From positions 372,001 through 436,000 of the forward strand of contig NZ_BSST01000001.1 of assembly GCF_030161395.1 (NCBI RefSeq): a stretch of 64,000 nucleotides of DNA, in the 5' to 3' direction. The notes under the pieces were generated by a model. That model did not search any database. It was not told the origin of the DNA and saw only the letters and a list, made by a program, of their open reading frames with translations. Positions 1 through 9,058 of this stretch are shown one piece after another; positions within the stretch are counted from its first letter, which is position 1; each line of letters starts with the position of its first letter. The translations under genes and the position numbers were made by a program. This DNA comes from Thalassotalea insulae (GTDB lineage: Bacteria > Pseudomonadota > Gammaproteobacteria > Enterobacterales > Alteromonadaceae).

Positions 1-40
1 ATACAGCTTTGTTTGCCAAACCAAATCATAGCGACTATTA

Positions 41-66
41 AAAAGGGAGAAAACTCTCCCTTTCTC
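41..66 (-). terminator. Probable rho-independent terminator of the ubi operon
   Basis: An 8-bp inverted repeat (AAAGGGAG at 42-49, CTCCCTTT at 56-63) lies just past the ubiI stop. Read on the minus strand the stem is followed by a short T-run. The T-run is modest, so termination is inferred. Confidence 0.55.
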
Positions 67-88
67 TGACACTTAGCTCATCTCACTA

Positions 89-1345
89 TTAATCAGCAAC
101 GGTTTTAGCTAAATCCGGCAAATGATGACGATAACCTAATGCCTGCTTGATCAACTGACTTTTTACCGGGGTGACTTGATTGATCAAGCTCATGCCTAAG
201 CCACGTAATAATTTAATCGGTGCTTGTTGCGGAGTAAATACCTGTTTGATTGCCGACATCGCTGCAATCATCTCGGCGGCATCCGCTTTACGCCAGCGTT
301 GATATTGCTGTAACGCAATGCTGTCAACCCAATGAGTCGTTTCAGCATTCACTGACTGATGATCAAATGGCGCTGTTAAGGTTTGTGCTAGTGCTGCCGC
401 ATCTAATAAGCCTAAATTCACTCCCTGGCCCGCCAGCGGATGAATCGTATGGGCAGCATCACCTACCAGCACTACCCGATCTTTCACTACATCCTGAGCA
501 AAACGCATGGTTAACGGATAGGTAAAACGTTCGCTTACCAGACTAATACTACCTAGCTTGCCGTCAGACGCAGCGGTAATTTCTTTAGCAAAATCCTGTG
601 GTGATAATTCAGTTAACTGCTGCGCCCGCTCTGGCGATGTTGACCAGACAATAGAACATAAGTCACTGCCTTGTTGTTGCATCGAAAGTGGTAAAAAGGC
701 CAATGGGCCAGTATCTAAAAATACCTGCCACGCAGTATTACTATGACCTTGTGGAGTTTTTACTGATGCAACAATGGCATGATGATCATAATCTTGAAAA
801 GTCATTGAAAACTTCAATTGTTCCCGTAACCAGGAACGAGCACCATCCGCACCAACCGCTAGTTTAGCGGTGATCGGCGGTAAGCTGCTAAAACTGGCGA
901 ACACTTCACTTTCACCAACAGCGATATTCGAGAGTTTTTCCTCAGTATAAAAGCTAATACCTTGATCCTGTTCCGCTTTTTTCCATAACGCGCGGCGGAT
1001 AACACTATTTTCAATGATCCAACCCAATTGGCCGTTGTGCTCGCGCGCAGCTAAATCATCGAGGGTAAAGTCCAGCTTGCCATAACCTGATTTATCCCAA
1101 ATATGCATCTGCTGATAAGGCTGGGCCCGCATTTCAATCATTGCCTGCCAGACATCAAGGTTGGTAAATAACTGCTGGCTGACCGCATTAATGGCACTGA
1201 CTCGAACGTCGGCATCTGAGGTTATTTCGGCTAATGGTTGTGTATCCACTATGGCTACGGTTAACGGGCTGTGCTGACGAATAGCTAACGCTGTGGTTAA
1301 CCCCACCATGCCGCCACCAACAATTAAAACATCATATTTTTGCAT
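89..1345 (-). CDS. ubiI: UbiI/VisC-type FAD-dependent ubiquinone hydroxylase
   Basis: 418-residue flavoprotein monooxygenase of the UbiH/UbiF/COQ6 family, which hydroxylates the aromatic ring during ubiquinone synthesis at the inner membrane. The N-terminus has the FAD dinucleotide fold (VLIVGGGMVGL, about residues 7-17). A second FAD contact, GADGARSW, lies near 165-172, and the family GDAAHTIHPLAGQGVNLG motif is near 300. It is the last gene of a minus-strand set ygfB-pepP-ubiH-ubiI, the order seen in E. coli, where the last gene (visC) is the C5 hydroxylase. That position, rather than sequence alone, separates it from UbiH and UbiF. Confidence 0.9.
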   Translation of the reverse strand: MQKYDVLIVGGGMVGLTTALAIRQHSPLTVAIVDTQPLAEITSDADVRVSAINAVSQQLFTNLDVWQAMIEMRAQPYQQMHIWDKSGYGKLDFTLDDLAAREHNGQLGWIIENSVIRRALWKKAEQDQGISFYTEEKLSNIAVGESEVFASFSSLPPITAKLAVGADGARSWLREQLKFSMTFQDYDHHAIVASVKTPQGHSNTAWQVFLDTGPLAFLPLSMQQQGSDLCSIVWSTSPERAQQLTELSPQDFAKEITAASDGKLGSISLVSERFTYPLTMRFAQDVVKDRVVLVGDAAHTIHPLAGQGVNLGLLDAAALAQTLTAPFDHQSVNAETTHWVDSIALQQYQRWRKADAAEMIAAMSAIKQVFTPQQAPIKLLRGLGMSLINQVTPVKSQLIKQALGYRHHLPDLAKTVAD

Positions 1346-1400
1346 GCAATTCTCGAATATTTTTTCTAACTATCTTTTGAGACACAACAACGCGCCAAGG

Positions 1401-2615
1401 CTAATAACCCATAGTTTTATTAACCAGACTATTTTTTAACGGCTTACAATAATTTAACACTTTCAAGCCAATATTTCGTCCGGCAACTAACGGCGGTAAT
1501 TCATTTGAAAACAAGGTGACTAACGAATCCGTTAACGTGATCACTTGCTGATGATCGGTCGCCCTGTTTTGAGCATAATCATTTAAAGCGGAAAATTGCG
1601 CTATGTCTTTGCCCTGCGTCAATAACTGTTTGAGTACATCACGCAATTGAGCAACATCTCTTACCCCTAAATTAAAGCCCTGACCAGCTATTGGATGAAT
1701 AGTATGAGAAGCATTACCCACTAACACCATACGATGATAGATCTGCTCATTCGCGCGCACTAAATGTAATGGATAACAGGTACGTTGTCCCAGTTGCTCA
1801 ACGTTACCTAACCAACCACCAAACGCCTGTACAAGTGCTTGCTGAAACGATATATCGTCTAGTTGCACCACCTGCTCCGCTTTTTCCGGAGTTAAAGTCC
1901 ACACTAATGAGCACTTTTTACTGTCACTATTACCATCTGCTAATGGCAACATCGCAATAGGACCCATTTCAGTAAAACGCTCATACGCAACATTCTGATG
2001 AGCTTTCTCCATGCTGACATTCGCGATCACCGCCGATTGATGATAAGGAGTAGCATTTGAACTGATATTGGCAAATTGCCGACAACTTGATTGCGCACCG
2101 TCACAGGCAAGTATGAGCTGCCCGTCTATTTGTTGCGCTGAATTTAACTGTACTGTTACTTGCTGTTTTTGCCAGTCAATGGCTGCAATGCTGTCAGGAC
2201 AGAACCAATGGATATTTGAGTATCGCTTCGCACTAGCCAATAAAGCCTGACCTAAACGCGACATTTCCACCACATAACCTAAGGCAGTAACCTGATGTTC
2301 AGTCGCATTGATACGCGCTTTACCATAATGACCGCGATCTGAAATATGGATCTGCTTAATTGGTGCCGCATATGCGTCTAATGTGTGCCAATCAATTAAA
2401 GATTGTAAATAACTGACGCTGCCGTGAGATAAAGCTAACACACGCGCATCAAAAGTAAGCTCTGGTTGCTGCTCAATATCATTTGCTTCAATAATAGCAA
2501 TCGATAATGAACTACCATCTTGCTTAGTTAAATTTGCCAGGCTGAGCGCCGCCAGCAATCCAGATAAACCGCCTCCTGCGATAACAATATCAAAATGTTG
2601 CTTGTTATTACTCAC
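1401..2615 (-). CDS. ubiH: UbiH, 2-octaprenyl-6-methoxyphenol hydroxylase
   Basis: 404-residue paralogue of the downstream gene. It carries the N-terminal Rossmann motif IVIAGGGLSGL (about 10-20), a DGAQSS segment near 172 and NASHTIHPIAGQGFNLG near 300. The usual GDA(A/S)H is VGNASH here, with Asn for Asp; Asn at this site also occurs in enteric UbiH. In the family this enzyme hydroxylates C1 of the ubiquinone precursor ring. The 55-bp gap to ubiI and 47-bp gap to pepP, all on the same strand, suggest one transcript. Assignment as UbiH rests on position directly after pepP. Confidence 0.9.
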   Translation of the reverse strand: MSNNKQHFDIVIAGGGLSGLLAALSLANLTKQDGSSLSIAIIEANDIEQQPELTFDARVLALSHGSVSYLQSLIDWHTLDAYAAPIKQIHISDRGHYGKARINATEHQVTALGYVVEMSRLGQALLASAKRYSNIHWFCPDSIAAIDWQKQQVTVQLNSAQQIDGQLILACDGAQSSCRQFANISSNATPYHQSAVIANVSMEKAHQNVAYERFTEMGPIAMLPLADGNSDSKKCSLVWTLTPEKAEQVVQLDDISFQQALVQAFGGWLGNVEQLGQRTCYPLHLVRANEQIYHRMVLVGNASHTIHPIAGQGFNLGVRDVAQLRDVLKQLLTQGKDIAQFSALNDYAQNRATDHQQVITLTDSLVTLFSNELPPLVAGRNIGLKVLNYCKPLKNSLVNKTMGY

Positions 2616-2662
2616 TGCTATCTCGTTTAATTATTCACTTAACACTGGGCATCGATTAACGG

Positions 2663-3988
2663 CTATCCCGCCATCAGTGCTTCTATTTCAGCAATAGATT
2701 TTGGCGCATTAACGGTTAAGTTTTCATGACCTTGATCAGTTACCAGGACATTATCTTCAATTCGTATCCCGATACCACGCCATTTTTCTTCAACTGAGTC
2801 ATCAGTTAATGGAAAATACAAACCGGGTTCTATTGTCATCACCATGCCAGGTTCAAATGGTCGTAATTGCTGTCGGTCATTGACCTGATAATCACCAACA
2901 TCGTGGACATCCAGTCCCAACCAATGCCCTAAGCCATGAATAAAATATTTCTTACAGGCTTTTTCTGCCATTAATTGCTCTAGATCACCTTGCAAAATGC
3001 CAAGCGCTAACAAGCCCTTGGTTAATACCTGATTACATAACTCATTTAACGCCGCTAATGTTTGCCCGGGTTTAATCGCATCAATACATTGTTGCTGGGC
3101 ATCGAGTACTAGTTGATACAAAGCCTTTTGAGGCTGAGAAAATTGACCACTCACCGGAAATGTTCTTGTAATATCAGCGGCATAGCCAGCGAGTTCACCA
3201 CCGGCATCAATTAATAATAAATCGCCATGATTTAATGGTTCACTATTATCGGTATAATGCAAAATATTGGCATTATCTCCACCAGCAACAATAGAGTTAT
3301 AAGCAGCATGGCGCGCCCCATGACGCGCAAACTCATGCAATAACTCAGCTTCTATCTGATATTCAAACATTTCAGGGTGAGTTTTTTCCATTGCTCGTTG
3401 ATGCGCCTTGCCACTGATAATATTCACTTGGCGCATGACATCAAGTTCAGCGTCAGATTTAAATAAACGCATCTCATCAAGCATTGCCTGGCAATCAATC
3501 AGGCTTTTCGGTGCACTAATACCTAGGCGAGATTGCGCTTTAACTTTAGTTAGCCACTGAAATATTTGTAGCTCCAGTGGTTGATGAGCGCCATAGCAAT
3601 AATAAAGTGCGGATTTATTCGCTATTAGCTCCGGCGCCATCTGCTCCAGCTGCTCAACACTTGCCGTCTGGTCAAACAAATATTGGCTTTTTGCTTGTTG
3701 TTCGCCAACCCGGCGACCATGCCAAACCTCTGCTTGAGGATCTTTTGGCAAACAAAATAAAATACTTTCAGGAGTTGCTGACTTTACCAGTACTAGCACC
3801 GCATCCGGCTCATTAAAGCCAGTTAAATAATAAAATGTTTTGTCCTGACAAAATAGATATTCGGTATCATTGCTGCGAGTCGCTAACGTGTTAGCAGCAA
3901 AAAAAGCAATGCTATTGTCCTGCATTTGTGCAAGAAAACGCTGACGTCGCTGAGCAAATTCGCTAATAGGGATCAAGGTCTCACGCAT
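2663..3988 (-). CDS. pepP: Xaa-Pro aminopeptidase (aminopeptidase P II)
   Basis: 441 residues, the normal length for cytoplasmic PepP, which removes N-terminal residues preceding proline. The N-terminal half is the creatinase-like domain. The C-terminal half is the pita-bread M24 domain with all dinuclear Mn ligands visible: Asp in LLIDAGGEL, Asp in ADITRTF, His in HGLGHWLG, Glu in TIEPGLYF and Glu in IRIEDNVL. It sits 14 bp downstream of ygfB and 47 bp upstream of ubiH, as in enteric bacteria. The start at MRETLIPISEF gives the standard N-terminus. Confidence 0.95.
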   Translation of the reverse strand: MRETLIPISEFAQRRQRFLAQMQDNSIAFFAANTLATRSNDTEYLFCQDKTFYYLTGFNEPDAVLVLVKSATPESILFCLPKDPQAEVWHGRRVGEQQAKSQYLFDQTASVEQLEQMAPELIANKSALYYCYGAHQPLELQIFQWLTKVKAQSRLGISAPKSLIDCQAMLDEMRLFKSDAELDVMRQVNIISGKAHQRAMEKTHPEMFEYQIEAELLHEFARHGARHAAYNSIVAGGDNANILHYTDNSEPLNHGDLLLIDAGGELAGYAADITRTFPVSGQFSQPQKALYQLVLDAQQQCIDAIKPGQTLAALNELCNQVLTKGLLALGILQGDLEQLMAEKACKKYFIHGLGHWLGLDVHDVGDYQVNDRQQLRPFEPGMVMTIEPGLYFPLTDDSVEEKWRGIGIRIEDNVLVTDQGHENLTVNAPKSIAEIEALMAG

Positions 3989-4002
3989 AATTTATCCAAT
4001 CA

Positions 4003-4572
4003 CTAATGAATAGTGTCTGATTTCTCTTTACTCTCTGGCGGAGTACCTAACTCGGTAAAACACAATAACGCTGAAATCCGCACATACTCAGCGATCTCAA
4101 AATAGGCCTGTTCTGTGGTTTCATCTTCTTCTATTTCATCGGAGAGATTGGCAATTTCAGCAAAGTCTGTCAGCACTTCTTTAACATCTTCAGATAATTT
4201 AGCAGATTTACTTTGCTGTAAACCAAAGCCTAAATTAAAGCCCTGAACCCAGGCACCTAGCGCATGACCACGCTCTACTAATGAGTCATCATCATCAGGC
4301 AGTAACAAATTGAAACTGTAATTATCATCCAAAAGACTCTGCCATACCTGACCAAACATCAGTTTAACTGTCATTCGCAATTTACTTGTCAGCGCTTCAC
4401 CATTATTAAAAACATCGTTGAGCATGGATAAGTAATCGCTGTTTTCAAAACTATAACCGGCGCAGATCAGCCCGGTTAATACGCCATGTAACTCACAACC
4501 GTGAATTTTGACATCTTCTGTGGTGATGATTGCTTGCAAAGAAGCGAAATCTAATAGGTTATTGTCTGTCAT
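4003..4572 (-). CDS. ygfB: YgfB family (UPF0149) protein
   Basis: 189-residue member of UPF0149/YgfB, a helical family of unsettled function. The hallmark N-terminal segment ELHGVLTGLICAG is at about 26-38, followed by a Trp-rich middle (VWQSLLDDN) and GAWVQGFNLGFG near 106-117. The acidic stretch EEDETTEQAYFEIAEYVR near 150-168 is also usual for the family. It is the first gene of the pepP-ubiH-ubiI run and is transcribed away from zapA, as in E. coli. Confidence 0.9.
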   Translation of the reverse strand: MTDNNLLDFASLQAIITTEDVKIHGCELHGVLTGLICAGYSFENSDYLSMLNDVFNNGEALTSKLRMTVKLMFGQVWQSLLDDNYSFNLLLPDDDDSLVERGHALGAWVQGFNLGFGLQQSKSAKLSEDVKEVLTDFAEIANLSDEIEEDETTEQAYFEIAEYVRISALLCFTELGTPPESKEKSDTIH

Positions 4573-4782
4573 GTGCTCAATATATTCGCTAATAGTTTTA
4601 TAGGCTTATCCTACCACTGCCCGCCGGATAAAACTATTGAAGAATAATGCTAAATGGCGCTTGCACTTGTGATCACACGTAGTTATAGTGCTTTCTTATA
4701 AGCTATAAATAAAATTGTATATTAAACAACCAAATAGCTTTTTAACCAATAACTTAGCTGTTAAAAGAAACCTTAAATTTTT

Positions 4783-5091
4783 ATGAGCCAACATAACGTG
4801 ACCATTGAAGTGGCAAATCGCCGACTAAAAGTTGCTTGTCCGCAAGGACAAGAATCTGCGTTATTACAGGCAGCAGAAGAGCTTAATCAACGCATCACCA
4901 AAGATAATAGCAAAGGCCAGTCACTCAAAACTCCTGAGCAAGCGATGTTAATGACGGCACTTAATCTGGCGCATGATTATTTAGCGCAGCAGCGAAAATT
5001 TGCCCAAGAAAAGCAAGCACTGCAAAGTCAGGTTGATCTATTACAACAAACGATAGAACAAGCGGTTAAGCAACCGAAAAAACACGCCTAA
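4783..5091 (+). CDS. zapA: Cell division protein ZapA
   Basis: 102-residue cytoplasmic protein that bundles FtsZ protofilaments at the Z-ring. The N-terminal globular part (VTIEVANRRLKVACP) and the C-terminal coiled coil (about 65-97, rich in Q, L and E) match ZapA in order and length. It diverges from ygfB and is followed by 6S RNA, the conserved zapA-ssrS arrangement. The ATG at 4783 lies after an AT-rich leader with no strong Shine-Dalgarno sequence. Confidence 0.92.
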   Translation: MSQHNVTIEVANRRLKVACPQGQESALLQAAEELNQRITKDNSKGQSLKTPEQAMLMTALNLAHDYLAQQRKFAQEKQALQSQVDLLQQTIEQAVKQPKKHA

Positions 5092-5242
5092 ATTCTACAC
5101 CTTCTCTGACATCAATTCCTTGACGCTCAAAAAAGGTGAAAATTGCTTAAAGATAACTCAGTTAGTTTAATCAATCACCGTTTAGTACAAGCTAGTCGAA
5201 AAAACACTTAATCACCTCGTCAAAATTAGCTATAATTTGTTT

Positions 5243-5428
5243 TAAGTCTTCTGGGATGTTTGTATGTTAACTATGTCCCTGAGCCGATAAGTTTTACCTT
5301 AGGAAATCAATTAGTAGCTATTGAGCATACCCGGCTCGTACCGGGAAGCCTACGGTTATTAAGCAATTTCCGCCCTGAACACACGGTGTTCAGGACTAAA
5401 GTTGACTGCGGCATTCTGGAAGTCTGTC
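5243..5428 (+). ncRNA. ssrS: 6S RNA (ssrS)
   Basis: 6S RNA mimics an open promoter and binds sigma-70 RNA polymerase. The segment begins just after a TATAAT box at 5231-5236. It contains the strongly conserved blocks GTCCCTGAGCCGATA (about 5275-5289), GAGCAT...CCGGCTCGTACCGGGAAGCCT (5324-5351) and, on the 3' side, ACTGCGGCATTCTGGAAGTC. The 5' end (GTCTTCTGGGATG) can pair with the 3' end (CATTCTGGAAGTC), giving the long closing stem with its large internal bubble. A T-rich tract follows at 5432-5439. Ends are estimated to within a few bases. Location directly after zapA matches other gammaproteobacteria, but the usual ygfA neighbour is missing. Confidence 0.92.
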
Positions 5429-5461
5429 TTCTCTTTTTTAACAGCCCGATAGCCATAAATA

Positions 5462-6700
5462 TTAACTTTTCTCAGCAGGCAACAATTCAAAATCAGGTCG
5501 CGGCATCCGGTGCAAAATACTGTAGAGGTAATAAACGCCAACAATCAGTACAGTACCAATGGCAAAAACCCAAGGCCCGCCTAATATATCTAAAATAATA
5601 CCGCCACCAAACGGGGCAATCGCATATCCGACAGAATAAAAAGACGCCGCGCCAAAATAGGCACCTTTTAAATGGCTCGGTGCTAATCGATCAATTTGTA
5701 CATTCATTGTTGGGAATAAAATCGCTTCGGCAACACTCATCACTGCAATAGCCGCGATCCACCCCCAAAACTCATCAACCGGATTGATGCTCATCCACAC
5801 TTGCGAGCACGCTAGCAACACCAAACCGACTTTAATACGCTGTGTTAAAGAAAGACTTGCTAATAGTTTTAATAAAATAAACTGACTACTGACGATCACC
5901 ACCGCATTGGTCAAAATTAAGCTGGAAATCAAGGTCATTAATTCGGGTACATCAGCACGAGTTAAATATTGAATTAACGTACTATCCATTTGCGCATAGA
6001 CAAATAAACACACCAAATTAGCGACAATCAAACATTGCAGCATTTTATCTTGCCATAGCACCCGCCACGTCGCAGACAGCTTTTGCTCTTTCTGGTGTTT
6101 ATGTTTAGCAATTTCACCATGTTTATTAAGTGCAACTGCCAACAAAGCTAACCACAGCGCAAATGCACCAGCGGTTAATAAAAACGTTGATTGCTGACCA
6201 GTTACGCCATAATAAACGCCGATAATAGGTCCGATGGCACAACCAACATTAATCACAAAATAGCGCCCCTGCAATGCAAGTTCCCTGACATTAAGATCCG
6301 GTAAAATATCAGAAACCAATGCTTGTGTCGGTGGATCCCACACCGCTTTTGACATTGAACAACATGTGATCACCACGATATATCCAACCACACTGTCTAC
6401 TTGTGATAACAATACAAATGACAATACATAAATAATACCGCTACTAAACATTACCCGCTTACGGCCAAACGTGTCTGAAATAGCGCCACCAAAAAAACCA
6501 ACAAAAACTGAAAGTACCGCAGCGCCCGATAAAATCGCGCCGACTTCAGTCGCACTTAAAGCGAACTTTTGATAAAGGATCACCGCCAGAAACGGCCAGA
6601 CCATGTAATAGCTACCACGGGTGATAAAATCACCAAATAGAATAACCCACATCAACGGTGGGAACTGTTTGATACTTTTAAATGAAATACTGCTAGACAT
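5462..6700 (-). CDS. MFS transporter, probable drug or metabolite efflux
   Basis: 412-residue inner-membrane protein with about 12 hydrophobic segments. It has a typical major-facilitator loop 2-3 signature (GGAISDTFGRKRVMF, near residues 71-85) and a central hydrophilic loop rich in K, H and E (near 195-210) dividing two six-helix halves. GDFITRGSYYMVWPFLAVIL at the N-terminus resembles MdtH and related exporters. The substrate cannot be read from sequence. It is convergent with 6S RNA and occupies the place where ygfA usually stands, so it is probably a lineage-specific insertion. Confidence 0.8.
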   Translation of the reverse strand: MSSSISFKSIKQFPPLMWVILFGDFITRGSYYMVWPFLAVILYQKFALSATEVGAILSGAAVLSVFVGFFGGAISDTFGRKRVMFSSGIIYVLSFVLLSQVDSVVGYIVVITCCSMSKAVWDPPTQALVSDILPDLNVRELALQGRYFVINVGCAIGPIIGVYYGVTGQQSTFLLTAGAFALWLALLAVALNKHGEIAKHKHQKEQKLSATWRVLWQDKMLQCLIVANLVCLFVYAQMDSTLIQYLTRADVPELMTLISSLILTNAVVIVSSQFILLKLLASLSLTQRIKVGLVLLACSQVWMSINPVDEFWGWIAAIAVMSVAEAILFPTMNVQIDRLAPSHLKGAYFGAASFYSVGYAIAPFGGGIILDILGGPWVFAIGTVLIVGVYYLYSILHRMPRPDFELLPAEKS

Positions 6701-6793
6701 GAGTGAAAGTCATTATTTTTATGAATATTTTCTCTTTACATTAAATCGAAAACTGCCTATAACGACAAGGTTTTTCATCACTTAATCACATTA

Positions 6794-7615
6794 ATGACTG
6801 ACAATTCACAGCAACCGATAAATTTAACATCAGCCATAGGTATATTCGACTCTGGCGTGGGTGGGCTCTCTATTGCCAAATGTATCGCCGAACAGTTGCC
6901 CAATGAAAACTTAATTTACCTGGCTGATTCGGCCTACGCACCTTATGGTGACATTTCCGTTGCCGAAATAAAAACCCGTGTAACCCTTGTTGCCCGCTGG
7001 TTAATGCAGCAGCAATGTAAAGCATTAGTCGTTGCCTGTAATACTGCCACCGTCAATGTTATCGAACAGTTAAGAAACGAAATATCATTACCTATTATCG
7101 GCGTTGAACCGGCAATTAAACCGGCTGCTAAACAGAGTAAAAGTAAAAAAGTAGCAATATTAGCGACTCAAGCCACCGCGACAAATAAGCGATTCCTTGA
7201 CTTAGTAGAAAAATACAAAAACGGCAGTGAAGTCTTTATTCAGCCCTGCCCCGGTTTAGTTGAACTCATAGAACAAGGGCTCGCCAACTCTACTCAATGT
7301 AAAGAGTTATTAGCAACCTACCTTAATCCACTGATGCAACAACAAGTTGATACCTTAGTCCTAGGTTGTACACATTATCCTTTTGTCAGTAACACAATTA
7401 AGCAATTAGTTGGTTCAGATATAAAACTTATCGAAACTGCCGCACCGGTTACGCAACAACTACATCGACAATTAGCGCTGCATCAGCTGTTAACCACGAA
7501 CACAACGCCTGGCCAGCACCACTTCTATAGCTCATTAGCAACCCCACAGCAGCAAGTTATTTTTAATAAACTCTGGCAAAATGACCTGCCCCTACGCCCA
7601 TTTGAATCAATTTAA
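6794..7615 (+). CDS. murI: Glutamate racemase
   Basis: 273-residue cytoplasmic enzyme that makes D-glutamate for peptidoglycan. Both catalytic cysteines are visible: C82 in VVACNTATVNV and C192 in LVLGCTHYPFV. The N-terminal IGIFDSGVGGLS (15-26) carries the substrate-contacting Asp-Ser, and DSAYAPYGD (45-53) is also conserved. Length is normal. It stands alone between the divergent MFS gene and metK. Confidence 0.95.
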   Translation: MTDNSQQPINLTSAIGIFDSGVGGLSIAKCIAEQLPNENLIYLADSAYAPYGDISVAEIKTRVTLVARWLMQQQCKALVVACNTATVNVIEQLRNEISLPIIGVEPAIKPAAKQSKSKKVAILATQATATNKRFLDLVEKYKNGSEVFIQPCPGLVELIEQGLANSTQCKELLATYLNPLMQQQVDTLVLGCTHYPFVSNTIKQLVGSDIKLIETAAPVTQQLHRQLALHQLLTTNTTPGQHHFYSSLATPQQQVIFNKLWQNDLPLRPFESI

Positions 7616-7634
7616 TCACCAGATAAATTATTTT

Positions 7635-7658
7635 AGACGTCTAGACGTAAAAAAGTAG
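7635..7658 (+). promoter_or_regulatory. MetJ-type operator (tandem met boxes) upstream of metK
   Basis: Adjacent 8-mers AGACGTCT (7635-7642) and AGACGTAA (7643-7650) match the MetJ consensus AGACGTCT; the first is perfect. A weaker third box (7651-7658) follows. MetJ with S-adenosylmethionine binds tandem boxes and represses methionine genes, including metK in E. coli. A TACAAT -10 candidate at 7679-7684 would put the operator at the -35 region. Confidence 0.8.
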
Positions 7659-7800
7659 ATATTTCTATAAACTCAGGTTACAATCGCTTCATTAGTGCTA
7701 ATATTAGTGCGTGTTACGCTATTAATTAGTGTGTTAGGGGCTGTTAGTATCTTATTAACCATCCCCTCATTGATTAAACTTGTTAATGTTTCGAGGGTTT

Positions 7801-8988
7801 ATGTCTAGACATTTTTTCACTTCAGAGTCTGTCTCTGAGGGTCATCCAGATAAAATTGCTGATCAAATTTCAGATGCAGTATTAGATGCCATCATCACTC
7901 AAGATAAACACGCTCGTGTTGCTTGTGAGACTATGGTAAAAACAGGTGTTGCCATCATTTCAGGTGAAATATCAACTACGGCTTGGGTTGATTTGGAAGA
8001 TTTAACACGTAAAGTGATAACTGATATTGGCTACACTTCGTCAGATGTAGGTTTTGACGGCGATACTTGTGGCATCATGAATTTAATCGGTCAGCAATCA
8101 CCTGAAATTGCTCAAGGTGTTGACCGCGTTAAGCCTGAAGATCAAGGTGCCGGTGACCAAGGGTTAATGTTTGGTTATGCAACCAATGAGACTGAAACCT
8201 TAATGCCTGCACCATTATACTATTCACATCGTTTAGTTGAGCGCCAAGCAGAAATTCGTAAATCTGGTGTTTTACCTTGGTTACGCCCTGATGCAAAATC
8301 TCAGGTAACTTTCATTTATGAAGATAATAAGCCAGTTGCTATCGATGCCGTAGTATTGTCGACACAACATAACCCGGAAATTACACAAGATGATTTGCAT
8401 GAAGCGGTCATGGAAAACATCATTAAAGCGGTATTACCCGCCGAGTTTTTAACACCGGAAACCAAGTATTTTATTAACCCAACCGGCCGTTTTGTTATCG
8501 GTGGCCCAGTGGGTGATTGTGGCTTAACCGGTCGTAAAATTATCGTTGATACCTACGGCGGTATGGCTCGTCATGGTGGTGGTGCCTTCTCTGGTAAAGA
8601 TCCATCAAAAGTGGATCGCAGTGCTGCTTATGCTGGCCGTTATGTCGCGAAAAATATTGTCGCTGCTGGTTTAGCTGACCGTTGTGAAATTCAGGTGTCA
8701 TATGCCATAGGTGTGGCAGAACCAACCTCTATTTCAATCGAAACCTTCGGCACAGGTAAAGTCAGTGAAGAAAAACTGATTGAACTGGTACGTCAGCATT
8801 TTGATCTGCGCCCTTACGGTATCACTAAGATGTTAGACCTATTACATCCGATGTACCGTCAAACAGCCGCTTATGGTCACTTCGGCCGTGAACCGTTTGA
8901 AATGACCGTTGGCGATGATACTTTTACCGCTTTTAGCTGGGAAAAAACAGATAAAGCTGAAGCACTTAGAGCTGCTGCTGGTTTATAA
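7801..8988 (+). CDS. metK: S-adenosylmethionine synthetase
   Basis: 395-residue enzyme forming S-adenosylmethionine from methionine and ATP. Key motifs: TSESVSEGHPDKIADQ (6-21) with the catalytic His and metal-binding Asp, GAGDQGLMFGYA (near 118-129), and the P-loop-like GGGAFSGKDPSKVDRSAAYAG near 260-280. The frame is open upstream to a TTG at 7780, but I chose ATG 7801: it gives the family N-terminus (MSRHFFTSES) and lies 6 bp after GAGG. Expression is probably controlled by MetJ from the operator at 7635. Confidence 0.96.
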   Translation: MSRHFFTSESVSEGHPDKIADQISDAVLDAIITQDKHARVACETMVKTGVAIISGEISTTAWVDLEDLTRKVITDIGYTSSDVGFDGDTCGIMNLIGQQSPEIAQGVDRVKPEDQGAGDQGLMFGYATNETETLMPAPLYYSHRLVERQAEIRKSGVLPWLRPDAKSQVTFIYEDNKPVAIDAVVLSTQHNPEITQDDLHEAVMENIIKAVLPAEFLTPETKYFINPTGRFVIGGPVGDCGLTGRKIIVDTYGGMARHGGGAFSGKDPSKVDRSAAYAGRYVAKNIVAAGLADRCEIQVSYAIGVAEPTSISIETFGTGKVSEEKLIELVRQHFDLRPYGITKMLDLLHPMYRQTAAYGHFGREPFEMTVGDDTFTAFSWEKTDKAEALRAAAGL

Positions 8989-9005
8989 AAATAGTTCTCA
9001 TCCAT

Positions 9006-9036
9006 TAAAAAAACCGCTCAAATGAGCGGTTTTTTG
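9006..9036. terminator. Bidirectional terminator between metK and the ABC operon
   Basis: A strong stem with arms CCGCTCA and TGAGCGG, an AA loop, an A-run on the left and a T-run on the right. It can stop transcription from both convergent units. Confidence 0.9.
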
Positions 9037-9058
9037 TTATTTTAATATATTAATCTTT

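Noticed and set aside
4668..4677. TGTGATCACA resembling a CRP site upstream of zapA
   Set aside because: The CRP consensus needs a 6-bp spacer between TGTGA and TCACA; here the halves abut.
5260..5598. 112-codon plus-strand open frame and an overlapping 61-codon minus-strand frame (5359-5544)
   Set aside because: Both cross the conserved 6S RNA and the MFS gene end; the residues show no family and the RNA explains the sequence.
7780..7800. Longer TTG start for metK
   Set aside because: Adds seven nonconserved residues, and the GAGG ribosome site lies inside the extension, directly serving ATG 7801.
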